NCBI RefSeq assembly: GCF_009857595.1
Contig: NZ_WWCU01000051.1
Coordinates: forward strand, 1-32,987
Length of the DNA: 32,987 nt
From: Pseudoduganella aquatica
Lineage (GTDB): Bacteria; Pseudomonadota; Gammaproteobacteria; Burkholderiales; Burkholderiaceae_D
Reading direction: 5' to 3'
Of this stretch, positions 14,131-20,669 are shown one piece after another. Numbering within the stretch: the first letter of the stretch is position 1; each line of letters opens with the position of its first letter. A program made the translations under genes and the position numbers. The notes beneath the pieces were generated by a model. The model was not told the DNA's origin and did no database searches. It was given only the letters and a program-made list of their open reading frames with translations.

Positions 14131-16260
14131 TTACCAGTTGCGCTCCAGGCCCACCCGCAGCGTTGGCGACGCTGCGGTGCGGGTCGCCAGCCGCTGCACG
14201 CCCTCCGCCACCAATACACTGTCCCAGCCCGTCATATCCCGCCGCAGCAGATTCAGCGCGCCTGCGCGCAGCCGCGTTGCGCCGTCCAGCTGCCACACTG
14301 CGTACAGATCCAGCTTGCGCACGCTGCCCGCCGCTGAAGCCTCCGTAGCCGACAACTGCGTGCGCGCGCCGCGCTCGTAGTTAAAGTCCGCGCCCATCTT
14401 CAAGGACGGCAAGGCCTGCCAGTCCGCGCCTGCATTCAAGCTGAACGGAGCCTGCCGGTCCAGGCGATTGTCCGGCCCAGGCACGTCAGCCACACGCGAC
14501 CAGTTGCGCGCCAGGTTGCCCCGCAGCGACCATGCATCCGACAAAGCCGTCTTGGCCTCCAGCGCCACGCCGCGCGCATCCGCCCGTCCCGCATTCGACG
14601 GCATCCGTATCCACCGTCCGCCTTCCCTGAACAGCAGGGGCTGGGTGACAGCGTCTATCCGGCGCGCGTAGGCACTGGCGCTGAACAGGCCGTCCTTGCC
14701 GAAGTAATGGTCATAGCCCGCGTCCAGTCCCCACGCCAGCTCCGGCCGCAGCCGGGGATTGCCTTGCGTGTCCGGATTCGTGGCGCTGTTATTGTTGTCC
14801 GTCGTGTAGCGGCGCGGTATCAGTTCCGCCATCGTGGGCGCCTTGTAGGTACGGGCCAGGCCAAGGCGGAACTGCCGCTGCGCAGACAGCTTGTATAGCG
14901 ATTGCAGCACAGGACTGAGCACCGGCGAACGCTGTACGATCGCGTCCGCAGGCTGCAGTGCGGACGCTGTGGCAACCGCCGTCTCCAGCGCCTCCCAGCG
15001 CACGCCGGCCGACAGCGACCAGCCGCGCCCCAGCTCCCATTCGTCCTGCGCATACAGCGCCACGCGCTTCACCACGCCGCGATGGCGCTCGTCGTAGGCC
15101 ATGCCCCTTGTGTAGTCCTGCTCCTCGCGGGTTTGCGTGCGGCGCGTGTGTCCGCTGTCCCAGCCGATAGCCAGCGCGTGCCCTCCGCCCAATGGCAGCT
15201 GGTACTTGCCGCTGAAGGTGGCGGCCAGCTCGCCGATGTCCGCGTGCACCACCTTCAATGCCGGCGAACGCGCGCTGCCCGCCAGGGTATGGAAATCAAA
15301 GTCAGAACTGCGCGGGTTGACGGTGAAGCCCAGCTTCGCCTCCCAGCGCGCGCCCGACTCCAGCGCCCGCTGCCAGCTCAGGTCATTGCGCAGCAAGGCG
15401 CCGCGCAGCACCACCATGCGGTCGTGGCTGGGGTATTGGCTGGGCGCACCGGCCAGCACGGTCTCGTGCGCCTCCACCCCCATGCTGCGCTCGTACAGGT
15501 TCAGGAAGGACTGCACGCTGACCGTATCATCGCGCCGGTTCCAGCTCACGCGCGGCGCAATGCTGGCCGTACGCGACACGTTGGTGTCCCGCTGCGGACT
15601 CACGCGCGACAGCGGCAGCGCGCCGTCGGGCGCAGTCACCGTCTCGTACTCCACGCGCGAGACCGGCGCCGCCGAGCGGTTCGCCGTCGCCGCCACCGTG
15701 TAGCTGTAGCCGTCTCCCTTGTCCGATGCCTGCCAGGACACATTCGGCGACAGCTTCGGATACAGTCCGCCAGCCAGCGCGTCCAGCCCCAGCTTGCCCT
15801 CCTGCCGGGCGCGCGGCGCGCTCTTGCGCAGGACGATGTTGATAGTTCCCGCAATCGCCTGCGTTCCCAGTTCGGCGGACGCGCTGCGCAGTATCTCGAC
15901 TTTTTCAATCAGCTCCGGGGCCAGGCTCTCCACGGCAAAGCCCTGCGGCGCGGCCACGCCGTTCAGCAGTATCTGCGTGTAGCCGTTGCCCAGCCCGCGC
16001 ATGCGGATCTCGCTGCCCTTCCCGCCTCCCGTGCCGATGCTCACGCCGGCAACGCGTTTCAGCACATCGGCCAGCGTGCGGTCTCCCTGGCGCTGCAAGT
16101 CCCGCCCGGAAACGATGATGCTGGCCGCAGTCTCCTCGCGGCGCTGGTCCACCTTGGCGCCGGCCACTTCTATCTTCTGCATGTCCTGGGCCGCTGCGGG
16201 AAAAGCGAATGCAGCGGAAATAGCGGTGGCGAGCGCATGGGCGCAAATGCGTGGTTTCAT
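14131..16260 (-). CDS. TonB-dependent outer-membrane receptor
   Basis: 709 residues. Signal peptide MKPRICAHALATAISAAFAFPAAAQ (about 25), then a plug domain (about 30-150: LADVLKRVAGVSIGTGGGKGSEIRMRGLG, QILLNGVAAP, LIEKVEILRSASAELGTQAIAGTINIVLRK) and a beta barrel ending in RVGLERNW, an aromatic last residue as expected for outer-membrane insertion. The plug resembles catecholate siderophore and similar receptors, but no ligand can be named. The start at 16260 has AAGGAT upstream, better than the longer frame to 16308. It lies 71 bases downstream of the M56/M23 gene on the same strand, so it may be read through from the BlaI promoter. It is convergent with the hydrolase gene. Confidence 0.93.
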   Translation of the reverse strand: MKPRICAHALATAISAAFAFPAAAQDMQKIEVAGAKVDQRREETAASIIVSGRDLQRQGDRTLADVLKRVAGVSIGTGGGKGSEIRMRGLGNGYTQILLNGVAAPQGFAVESLAPELIEKVEILRSASAELGTQAIAGTINIVLRKSAPRARQEGKLGLDALAGGLYPKLSPNVSWQASDKGDGYSYTVAATANRSAAPVSRVEYETVTAPDGALPLSRVSPQRDTNVSRTASIAPRVSWNRRDDTVSVQSFLNLYERSMGVEAHETVLAGAPSQYPSHDRMVVLRGALLRNDLSWQRALESGARWEAKLGFTVNPRSSDFDFHTLAGSARSPALKVVHADIGELAATFSGKYQLPLGGGHALAIGWDSGHTRRTQTREEQDYTRGMAYDERHRGVVKRVALYAQDEWELGRGWSLSAGVRWEALETAVATASALQPADAIVQRSPVLSPVLQSLYKLSAQRQFRLGLARTYKAPTMAELIPRRYTTDNNNSATNPDTQGNPRLRPELAWGLDAGYDHYFGKDGLFSASAYARRIDAVTQPLLFREGGRWIRMPSNAGRADARGVALEAKTALSDAWSLRGNLARNWSRVADVPGPDNRLDRQAPFSLNAGADWQALPSLKMGADFNYERGARTQLSATEASAAGSVRKLDLYAVWQLDGATRLRAGALNLLRRDMTGWDSVLVAEGVQRLATRTAASPTLRVGLERNW

Positions 16261-16331
16261 GGTTATCCTTAAAAGCTGTGGACGTGCGAAGTCCTGCCGC
16301 GCAGGCATGGACTTCGTACAAACGGTGGGAA

Positions 16332-17939
16332 TTAGTTGGCCAGTGCGGCCGAGCGGGCGCGTAGCGCCGAGGGAGACGCGTTGGCGTCCAGATTGGCGAT
16401 GAGCTGCGCCGGGTCGACATGTTCGCCGCCGCGCAGCACTTCCAGATGCAAGTGCGGCCCGCTCACGCGCCCGGTGGCCCCGGACAACCCTATCGCCTGG
16501 CCGGCCGCCACCGTATCGCCCGCACGCACAGAGCGCCGGTCCAGGTGCGCATACATGGAGCGCAGGCCCTTGCCATGATCGATAACGATCACCTGGCCGT
16601 ACTTCGGCTGCCCGTCATACAGCCCGGTCGACTCGACCACCGTGCCGGCGGCAGGCGCCAGGACGGCCGTGCCGCGCTTCGCCGCGAAGTCTATGCCGTG
16701 GTGGAAGCTGTCGCTCGAGGGCAGCGGCTTCTTGCGCGCGCCATAAAAACTGCTTACCCGCGCCGATTCCAGCGGCGCGCGCCATTGCGGCAGGCCAGCA
16801 TCGCCAGGCTGCGCGCCGCTGCGCTGCGCAAGCGTGGAAGGCACATCGCCTGCCCGCCATGCAAATGCGGGCTGCAGCAGCACGCTTGCGGCCAGCAGCG
16901 CCACCGTGCCGGCGCCGAGCAAGGCCTTGCCCGCAATACCCAGCGCGCCGGCCCCGCCATCCCGAATCAGCTTGATGCGGTCGCCCAGCGCAGCCATCCC
17001 GGTTCCGCCGAATGCAGGCGTCGCATAAGCGCCGGACATCATCGCCTGCTGCAATTTCAGCTGCGCCACCAGCGCTGCCGCGTAGCTCTGCCGCTGCTGC
17101 GAAGGGCGGCCTGCCAGCACCTGCTGGTCGCAAGCCAGTTCCAGCGCCCAGTTCATCTTGATGCGCATCGAGCGCATCACGGGATTGAACCAGAACAGGG
17201 TCTCGAGCAGCAGGCTGGCGTGCAGCCATACGTGGTCGCGGCGGCGCCAGTGCGTCAGCTCGTGCGCCACGATCAGCTGCTGTTGCTGCGCATCGAACTG
17301 CGCCAGATGGCTGGGCAGCAGCAAGCGCGGCGCCACCAGGCCGACCAGCATGGGCGACACCGGCACCGGCGTCTCCATGACCGGCGGCCCGCGATAAGGC
17401 GACACGCCGTCAAACCCGGCATGCGCCCGCAAGGCCGCGCCGCTGATACGGTCGGCCGTGCGCAGCAGCGCCCGCAGCGCGCGCTGCGCCTGGACCCAGC
17501 GGGCAAGCGCATACAGCAGGCCGGCAGCGTAACAAGCCAGCCAGGCCAGCGACACGAGCGGCAGCCAGCGCGGCACGGCAGCCGCCTCCTCGCGTGCTGT
17601 GCCCAACGCGCGCGCGGCGCCAGCTGAGCCCTTTGCGCCGGAAGCTCCGGCCTGCTCCGCATCATCCCCGCCACCGTCCAGCGCATCCCATACTGAAGCG
17701 CCATGCTCCGGCTCCGCCAGCACAATCGCCGGAAGCACGCTGATCTGCTCGCTGCGCGGCAGCAGCGCCAGCATGAACGACAGCGCAACCACCAGCTGCG
17801 CCAATAGCCAGACCGCGCGTTGCGCCGCGATCTCCGGCCACACCCGCTCCGCCAGCTTCAGCAGCACCCAGGCCAGCGCACCCGCCACCACGCAGCTTGC
17901 ACTCGCCAATAAAAACAGGGAAACAGCCTGCATGCTCAC
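16332..17939 (-). CDS. M56/M23 fused metallopeptidase (BlaR1-like sensor)
   Basis: 535 residues. The N-terminal part is a membrane-embedded M56 (BlaR1/MecR1-like) peptidase: helices near 5-30, 43-60 and 125-148, zinc motif HELTH at 226-230, and FNPVMRSMRIKMNWALELACDQQVL with the third-ligand Glu. A helix at about 335-358 leads to a periplasmic M23 (LytM-type) peptidase: FHHGIDFA with H414 and D417, YAHLD with H465, and HLHLE with H496 and H498. Both active sites look complete. BlaR1 proteins usually carry a penicillin-binding sensor here, so this fusion replaces beta-lactam sensing with a murein endopeptidase or binding module. Its ATG overlaps the blaI stop by four bases. The role in cell-wall stress sensing is inferred from family and context. 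Confidence 0.92.
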   Translation of the reverse strand: MSMQAVSLFLLASASCVVAGALAWVLLKLAERVWPEIAAQRAVWLLAQLVVALSFMLALLPRSEQISVLPAIVLAEPEHGASVWDALDGGGDDAEQAGASGAKGSAGAARALGTAREEAAAVPRWLPLVSLAWLACYAAGLLYALARWVQAQRALRALLRTADRISGAALRAHAGFDGVSPYRGPPVMETPVPVSPMLVGLVAPRLLLPSHLAQFDAQQQQLIVAHELTHWRRRDHVWLHASLLLETLFWFNPVMRSMRIKMNWALELACDQQVLAGRPSQQRQSYAAALVAQLKLQQAMMSGAYATPAFGGTGMAALGDRIKLIRDGGAGALGIAGKALLGAGTVALLAASVLLQPAFAWRAGDVPSTLAQRSGAQPGDAGLPQWRAPLESARVSSFYGARKKPLPSSDSFHHGIDFAAKRGTAVLAPAAGTVVESTGLYDGQPKYGQVIVIDHGKGLRSMYAHLDRRSVRAGDTVAAGQAIGLSGATGRVSGPHLHLEVLRGGEHVDPAQLIANLDANASPSALRARSAALAN

Positions 17940-18310
17940 TCCTTCTCGGCGGGCCAGTCCTGCAGCAGCTGGTCCAGCGCGGCCAGCTCCTGCTGATCCA
18001 CCAGCTTGCTGCCGGTGAACATATTGACGGGCAGCGGCGCATCCATCTCCATCACGCGCTTGCCGAAGTCATGGGCGAAAGCGGCCAGCGTGGCCACCTT
18101 CTCCAGTGCCGCCGTGTAAACGTTCACGCCATGCACGGACTGCTGCGCCACCATCTGCTTCTCCAGCATCCGGTCCAGCGTCTTGCGGGTGGATGAGTAC
18201 GACCACTCCAGCTCATCCACAACCCGCTCATGGATCTCGCGCGCGCTCAGCGGCTGCTCCTTCCACAAACACTTCAACAAACTCAATTCCGTTACCGATG
18301 GCGTAGACAT
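17936..18310 (-). CDS. BlaI/MecI-family repressor
   Basis: 124 residues. Winged-helix repressor of the BlaI/MecI/CopY family: TELSLLKCLWKEQPLSAREIHERVV, LEWSYSSTRKTLDRMLEKQMV (recognition helix and wing) and a C-terminal dimer helix region. In the family, the cognate M56 protease triggers repressor cleavage. The start at 18310 is set by GGGGAGG just upstream and by fit to the family; a longer frame to 18430 only translates the operator repeats. Promoter and operator lie directly upstream (18338-18390). It is first in a blaI-M56/M23 operon and probably controls itself. Confidence 0.94.
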   Translation of the reverse strand: MSTPSVTELSLLKCLWKEQPLSAREIHERVVDELEWSYSSTRKTLDRMLEKQMVAQQSVHGVNVYTAALEKVATLAAFAHDFGKRVMEMDAPLPVNMFTGSKLVDQQELAALDQLLQDWPAEKE

Positions 18311-18337
18311 AGCCTCCCCTCTGTGACTAGAGACGCC

Positions 18338-18366
18338 ATCATACGACAACTGTCGCACGGCCACAA
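18338..18366 (-). promoter_or_regulatory. Promoter of the blaI operon
   Basis: Read leftwards: -35 TTGTGG (18366-18361), exactly 17 bases, -10 TATGAT (18343-18338). The transcription start would fall near 18330, about 20 bases before the ATG. Operator site 1 (18342-18357) covers the spacer and touches the -10, so binding there would block RNA polymerase. Confidence 0.75.
18342..18357. promoter_or_regulatory. BlaI operator site 1
   Basis: TACGACAACTGTCGCA holds perfect 5-bp arms (CGACA/TGTCG) and matches site 2 at nearly every base. It lies inside the blaI promoter. The GACA/TGTC core is like, though not identical to, the TACA/TGTA core of BlaI/MecI operators. Confidence 0.75.
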
Positions 18367-18374
18367 TGCTTTTA

Positions 18375-18390
18375 TGCGACAGCTGTCGCA
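18375..18390. promoter_or_regulatory. BlaI operator site 2
   Basis: TGCGACAGCTGTCGCA is a perfect 16-bp palindrome. Its centre is 33 bp from that of site 1, about three helix turns, so two dimers would sit on the same face. A weak third half-site (GTGCGCCAGTT on the minus strand, near 18420-18430) follows. Confidence 0.78.
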
Positions 18391-18498
18391 CCGGGGCGTG
18401 CGGATATGGCACTTGGGTGAACTGGCGCACCGAGCCGCAGCGTCCCCTGCCTCAAACTGGCCCTGTTTTAATTCACTCACCAGCCTGAGGAGGCCAGT

Positions 18499-18993
18499 AT
18501 GCGTACCGATAAATCCCCAACCAAAGCCACTCCCAAACGTATCCCCACCGAACCCGGCGCCAGCGACGCCATCAGCCTGCTGGTGGAAGACCACGAACAC
18601 GTTAAAGACATGTTCGAGCAGTTTGAAAACATGACCGACCGCGCCGTGGTCGGCAAAAAGAAACTGGCCGACGAGATCTGCGCCGAGCTGACCAAGCACA
18701 CCACCGTGGAAGAGGAAATCTTCTACCCGGCCGTGCGCGGCGCCGGCAAGGAGTTTGCGGACATGATAGACGAGGCCGTCGTTGAACACGCCTCCGCCAA
18801 GCAGCTGATCGCCGAGATCGAAGCCATGAACCCAGGCGACGACCTGTACGACGCGAAAGTGAAAGTACTGTCCGAGCTGATCGAACACCACGTGCGGGAA
18901 GAAGAAGACGAGCTGTTCCCCAAAGTGCGCAAAACCAAGCTGGACCTGGTGGCCCTGGGCGAACAGATGGCCGAGCGCAAAGCAGAGCTTTAA
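18499..18993 (+). CDS. Hemerythrin HHE-domain protein
   Basis: 164 residues, predicted cytosolic. A four-helix bundle with likely di-iron ligands: His32 (EDHEHV), H67-xxx-E71 (KHTTVEEEIFYP), His97 (VVEHASAK) and H131-xxx-E135 (EHHVREEEDELFP). Such proteins bind oxygen or nitric oxide or take part in iron and redox stress responses; which applies is unknown. The first 20 residues are a basic, Pro- and Thr-rich leader (KATPKRIPTEPG) typical of many members. GAGGAGG at a normal distance fixes the ATG. It diverges from blaI and shares its upstream region with the BlaI operators, so co-control is possible. Confidence 0.94.
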   Translation: MRTDKSPTKATPKRIPTEPGASDAISLLVEDHEHVKDMFEQFENMTDRAVVGKKKLADEICAELTKHTTVEEEIFYPAVRGAGKEFADMIDEAVVEHASAKQLIAEIEAMNPGDDLYDAKVKVLSELIEHHVREEEDELFPKVRKTKLDLVALGEQMAERKAEL

Positions 18994-19008
18994 GCTATCC
19001 GCAGCGGC

Positions 19009-19045
19009 GGCGCGGCATTGCGTGACTTACGCAACCCGCCGCGCC
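19009..19045. terminator. Stem-loop at a convergent gene end
   Basis: GGCGCGG (19009-19015) pairs with CCGCGCC (19039-19045), and inside it TTGCGT (19018-19023) pairs with ACGCAA (19029-19034). It lies between the converging hemerythrin and DUF454 genes; the DUF454 stop codon is in the loop region. There is no T-run, so intrinsic termination is uncertain. Confidence 0.5.
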
Positions 19046-19392
19046 GTCGGCAGCCGCAGCAGGTAGACCGTCACGCCGCAGGCAATCAGGAACAGCATCA
19101 CCTTCAGCCCGATATAGGGCACGCGGTACATCGAATACGCCATCGACGGCCACATCATCCCCAGCGCCAGCACCTTGCCGCGCAAGGGTATCCCCCGGCC
19201 GTCCTCAAAATCCGACAAATAGCGCCCCAGCGCGCCGTGGTTGCGCAGCCATTGATGCAGCCGCTCCGAACTGCGCGCAAAGCATGCCGACGCCAGCAGC
19301 AGGAACGGCGTGGTCGGCAGCAAGGGCAAAAACGCCCCCACCACAGCAAGCGCGAGGAAGATGCAGCCGAGGGCGATAAGGATGAGCTTCAT
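19027..19392 (-). CDS. DUF454 (YbaN-like) inner-membrane protein
   Basis: 121 residues. The start MKLILIALGCIFLALAVVGAFLPLLPTTPFLLLASACFARSS is the family hallmark: a first membrane helix, the conserved PLLPTTPF turn, then a second hydrophobic stretch. SSERLHQWLRNHGALGRYLSDFEDGRGIPLRGKV follows, and two helices near the C-terminus (about 70-83 and 92-112). The function of YbaN is unknown. The start at 19392 is chosen to match the family; a longer frame to 19449 adds a hydrophilic leader with no ribosome site. It is convergent with the hemerythrin gene across a stem-loop. Confidence 0.88.
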   Translation of the reverse strand: MKLILIALGCIFLALAVVGAFLPLLPTTPFLLLASACFARSSERLHQWLRNHGALGRYLSDFEDGRGIPLRGKVLALGMMWPSMAYSMYRVPYIGLKVMLFLIACGVTVYLLRLPTARRVA

Positions 19393-19666
19393 GGTGGACG
19401 CAGTATAAACCAGCCCATCCATACCCTGCCCATCACGCATGCTGTTCATTGCAGTATTTTCTATGCGATACTCGCCAGCGCTCCAACAGGCAAACTCAAC
19501 AACAAGTGCAAAACAATAATTTCGCAGAATTCACGTGAAGATAGCTTTCGAGTGCCCAGTTTGCCATTCTTTCGGCGGCGACCGTGGCAAGAACATCCCC
19601 GGGTTCCTGGGCGTTTGCCAGCATTTACGTGCTGGCGCGTCCGCTCTGGTTCAAATAAGGCTCGCC
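19393..19666. other. Non-coding region between diverging genes, with one hairpin
   Basis: This 274-base stretch separates the DUF454 and deacetylase starts and must hold both promoters. The only clear structure is GCCAGCA (19617-19623) with TGCTGGC (19630-19636), a 7-bp hairpin 20 bases before the deacetylase ribosome site. No gene is supported; the frame that opens at 19535 lacks a signal peptide and a ribosome site. Confidence 0.5.
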
Positions 19667-20560
19667 ATGCTCAATTACCGCCAACTGGCGCTGTGCGCCC
19701 TGCTGCTGCCGGCCCTGGCTGCGGCGCAGTCCTTCGACATTGCCATTACCGTGGACGACATGCCGGTGCACGGCCAGCTGCCGCGCGGCATGAGCTGGCT
19801 GGGCATTGCGGAAACCCATCTGAAAGTGTTCAAGGCCAACGGCGTGCCGGAGGCCTTCGGCTTTGTCAACGCCGGCAAGATCGCCGCCACGGCCGACGGC
19901 GAAGCGGTGCTCGACGCCTGGCGCGCCGCCGGCTACCCGCTGGGCAACCACACCTACAGCCATATGAATCTGTCGCGCGCGCCCACGCTGGACGCCTGGT
20001 ACGCCGATGTGGTGGCCGGCGAGCCGCCCGTCGCGGCGCGCATGGCGGGTGCGGACTGGCGCTATCTGCGCTTTCCCAACCTGAGCACGGGCGGCGAGCG
20101 CCAGCAGGACGCGCTGGCCTATCTGCACGCACACGGCTACAAGGTCGCCGACGTCAGCCTGGCCTTCAGCGACTGGGTCTACACGGACGCCTACGCCCGC
20201 TGCGTGGCCAAGGAAGACACGGCCGCCATCGCGGCCATGAAAACCGAGTACCTGGCCAATGTGGACAGCGCCATCGTCCGCATGAAAAACCAGTCGCAGC
20301 GCGTGTACGGCCGCGTGATTCCGCAAGTGCTGCTGACGCACCTGGGCGGCTGGAGCGCCGTCATGCTGCCGGACGTGATGTCGCGGCTGAATGCGGCCGG
20401 CGCCCGCTATGTCACGCTGGCGCAGGCCCAGTCCGACCCAGCCTACGGCCTGCCCGGCGGCGGTTCGGTCATTTCCCGCACCGCCAGCCAGAAGGGCATT
20501 CGCCTGCCGGACAGCAAACCGGCCGCGCCGCCGCTGGAAGTCGACAAGCTGTGCCGCTGA
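19667..20560 (+). CDS. Secreted polysaccharide deacetylase (CE4/NodB-like)
   Basis: 297 residues with a Sec signal peptide (MLNYRQLALCALLLPALAAAQS). NodB-fold motifs: motif 1 ITVDDMP (D30 catalytic base, D31 metal), motif 2 GNHTYSH (metal ligands H95 and H99), motif 3 YLRFPN (R135-F-P137), and a late LLTHLGG strand that may supply the final His. Such enzymes remove acetyl groups from chitin, peptidoglycan or xylan. The GH115 gene that starts 109 bases downstream on the same strand makes a plant polysaccharide a fair guess, but peptidoglycan or chitin cannot be excluded. The start at 19667 is set by the signal peptide and AAGG upstream. Confidence 0.88.
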   Translation: MLNYRQLALCALLLPALAAAQSFDIAITVDDMPVHGQLPRGMSWLGIAETHLKVFKANGVPEAFGFVNAGKIAATADGEAVLDAWRAAGYPLGNHTYSHMNLSRAPTLDAWYADVVAGEPPVAARMAGADWRYLRFPNLSTGGERQQDALAYLHAHGYKVADVSLAFSDWVYTDAYARCVAKEDTAAIAAMKTEYLANVDSAIVRMKNQSQRVYGRVIPQVLLTHLGGWSAVMLPDVMSRLNAAGARYVTLAQAQSDPAYGLPGGGSVISRTASQKGIRLPDSKPAAPPLEVDKLCR

Positions 20561-20669
20561 TGGCCGCTGCGCTGGCGCGGTTGAAATAGTCATCCGCGTG
20601 AGCAGACGGGGCGGTTTTCCCGCCCACCTGCCATGCTAATATTTCAGTGCCCCATTTTCCGGCCGTGCC

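Noticed and set aside
14902..16272. 456-codon open frame opposite the first TonB receptor
   Set aside because: Low-complexity Arg/His/Ala translation with no motif; the receptor on the other strand is secure.
18311..18430. N-terminal extension of BlaI with repeated VRQLS
   Set aside because: The repeats are the operator palindromes read as codons. The ribosome site and family length place the start at 18310.
19535..19666. 44-residue extension of the deacetylase
   Set aside because: It would put hydrophilic and Cys-rich residues before a clear signal peptide and has no ribosome site.
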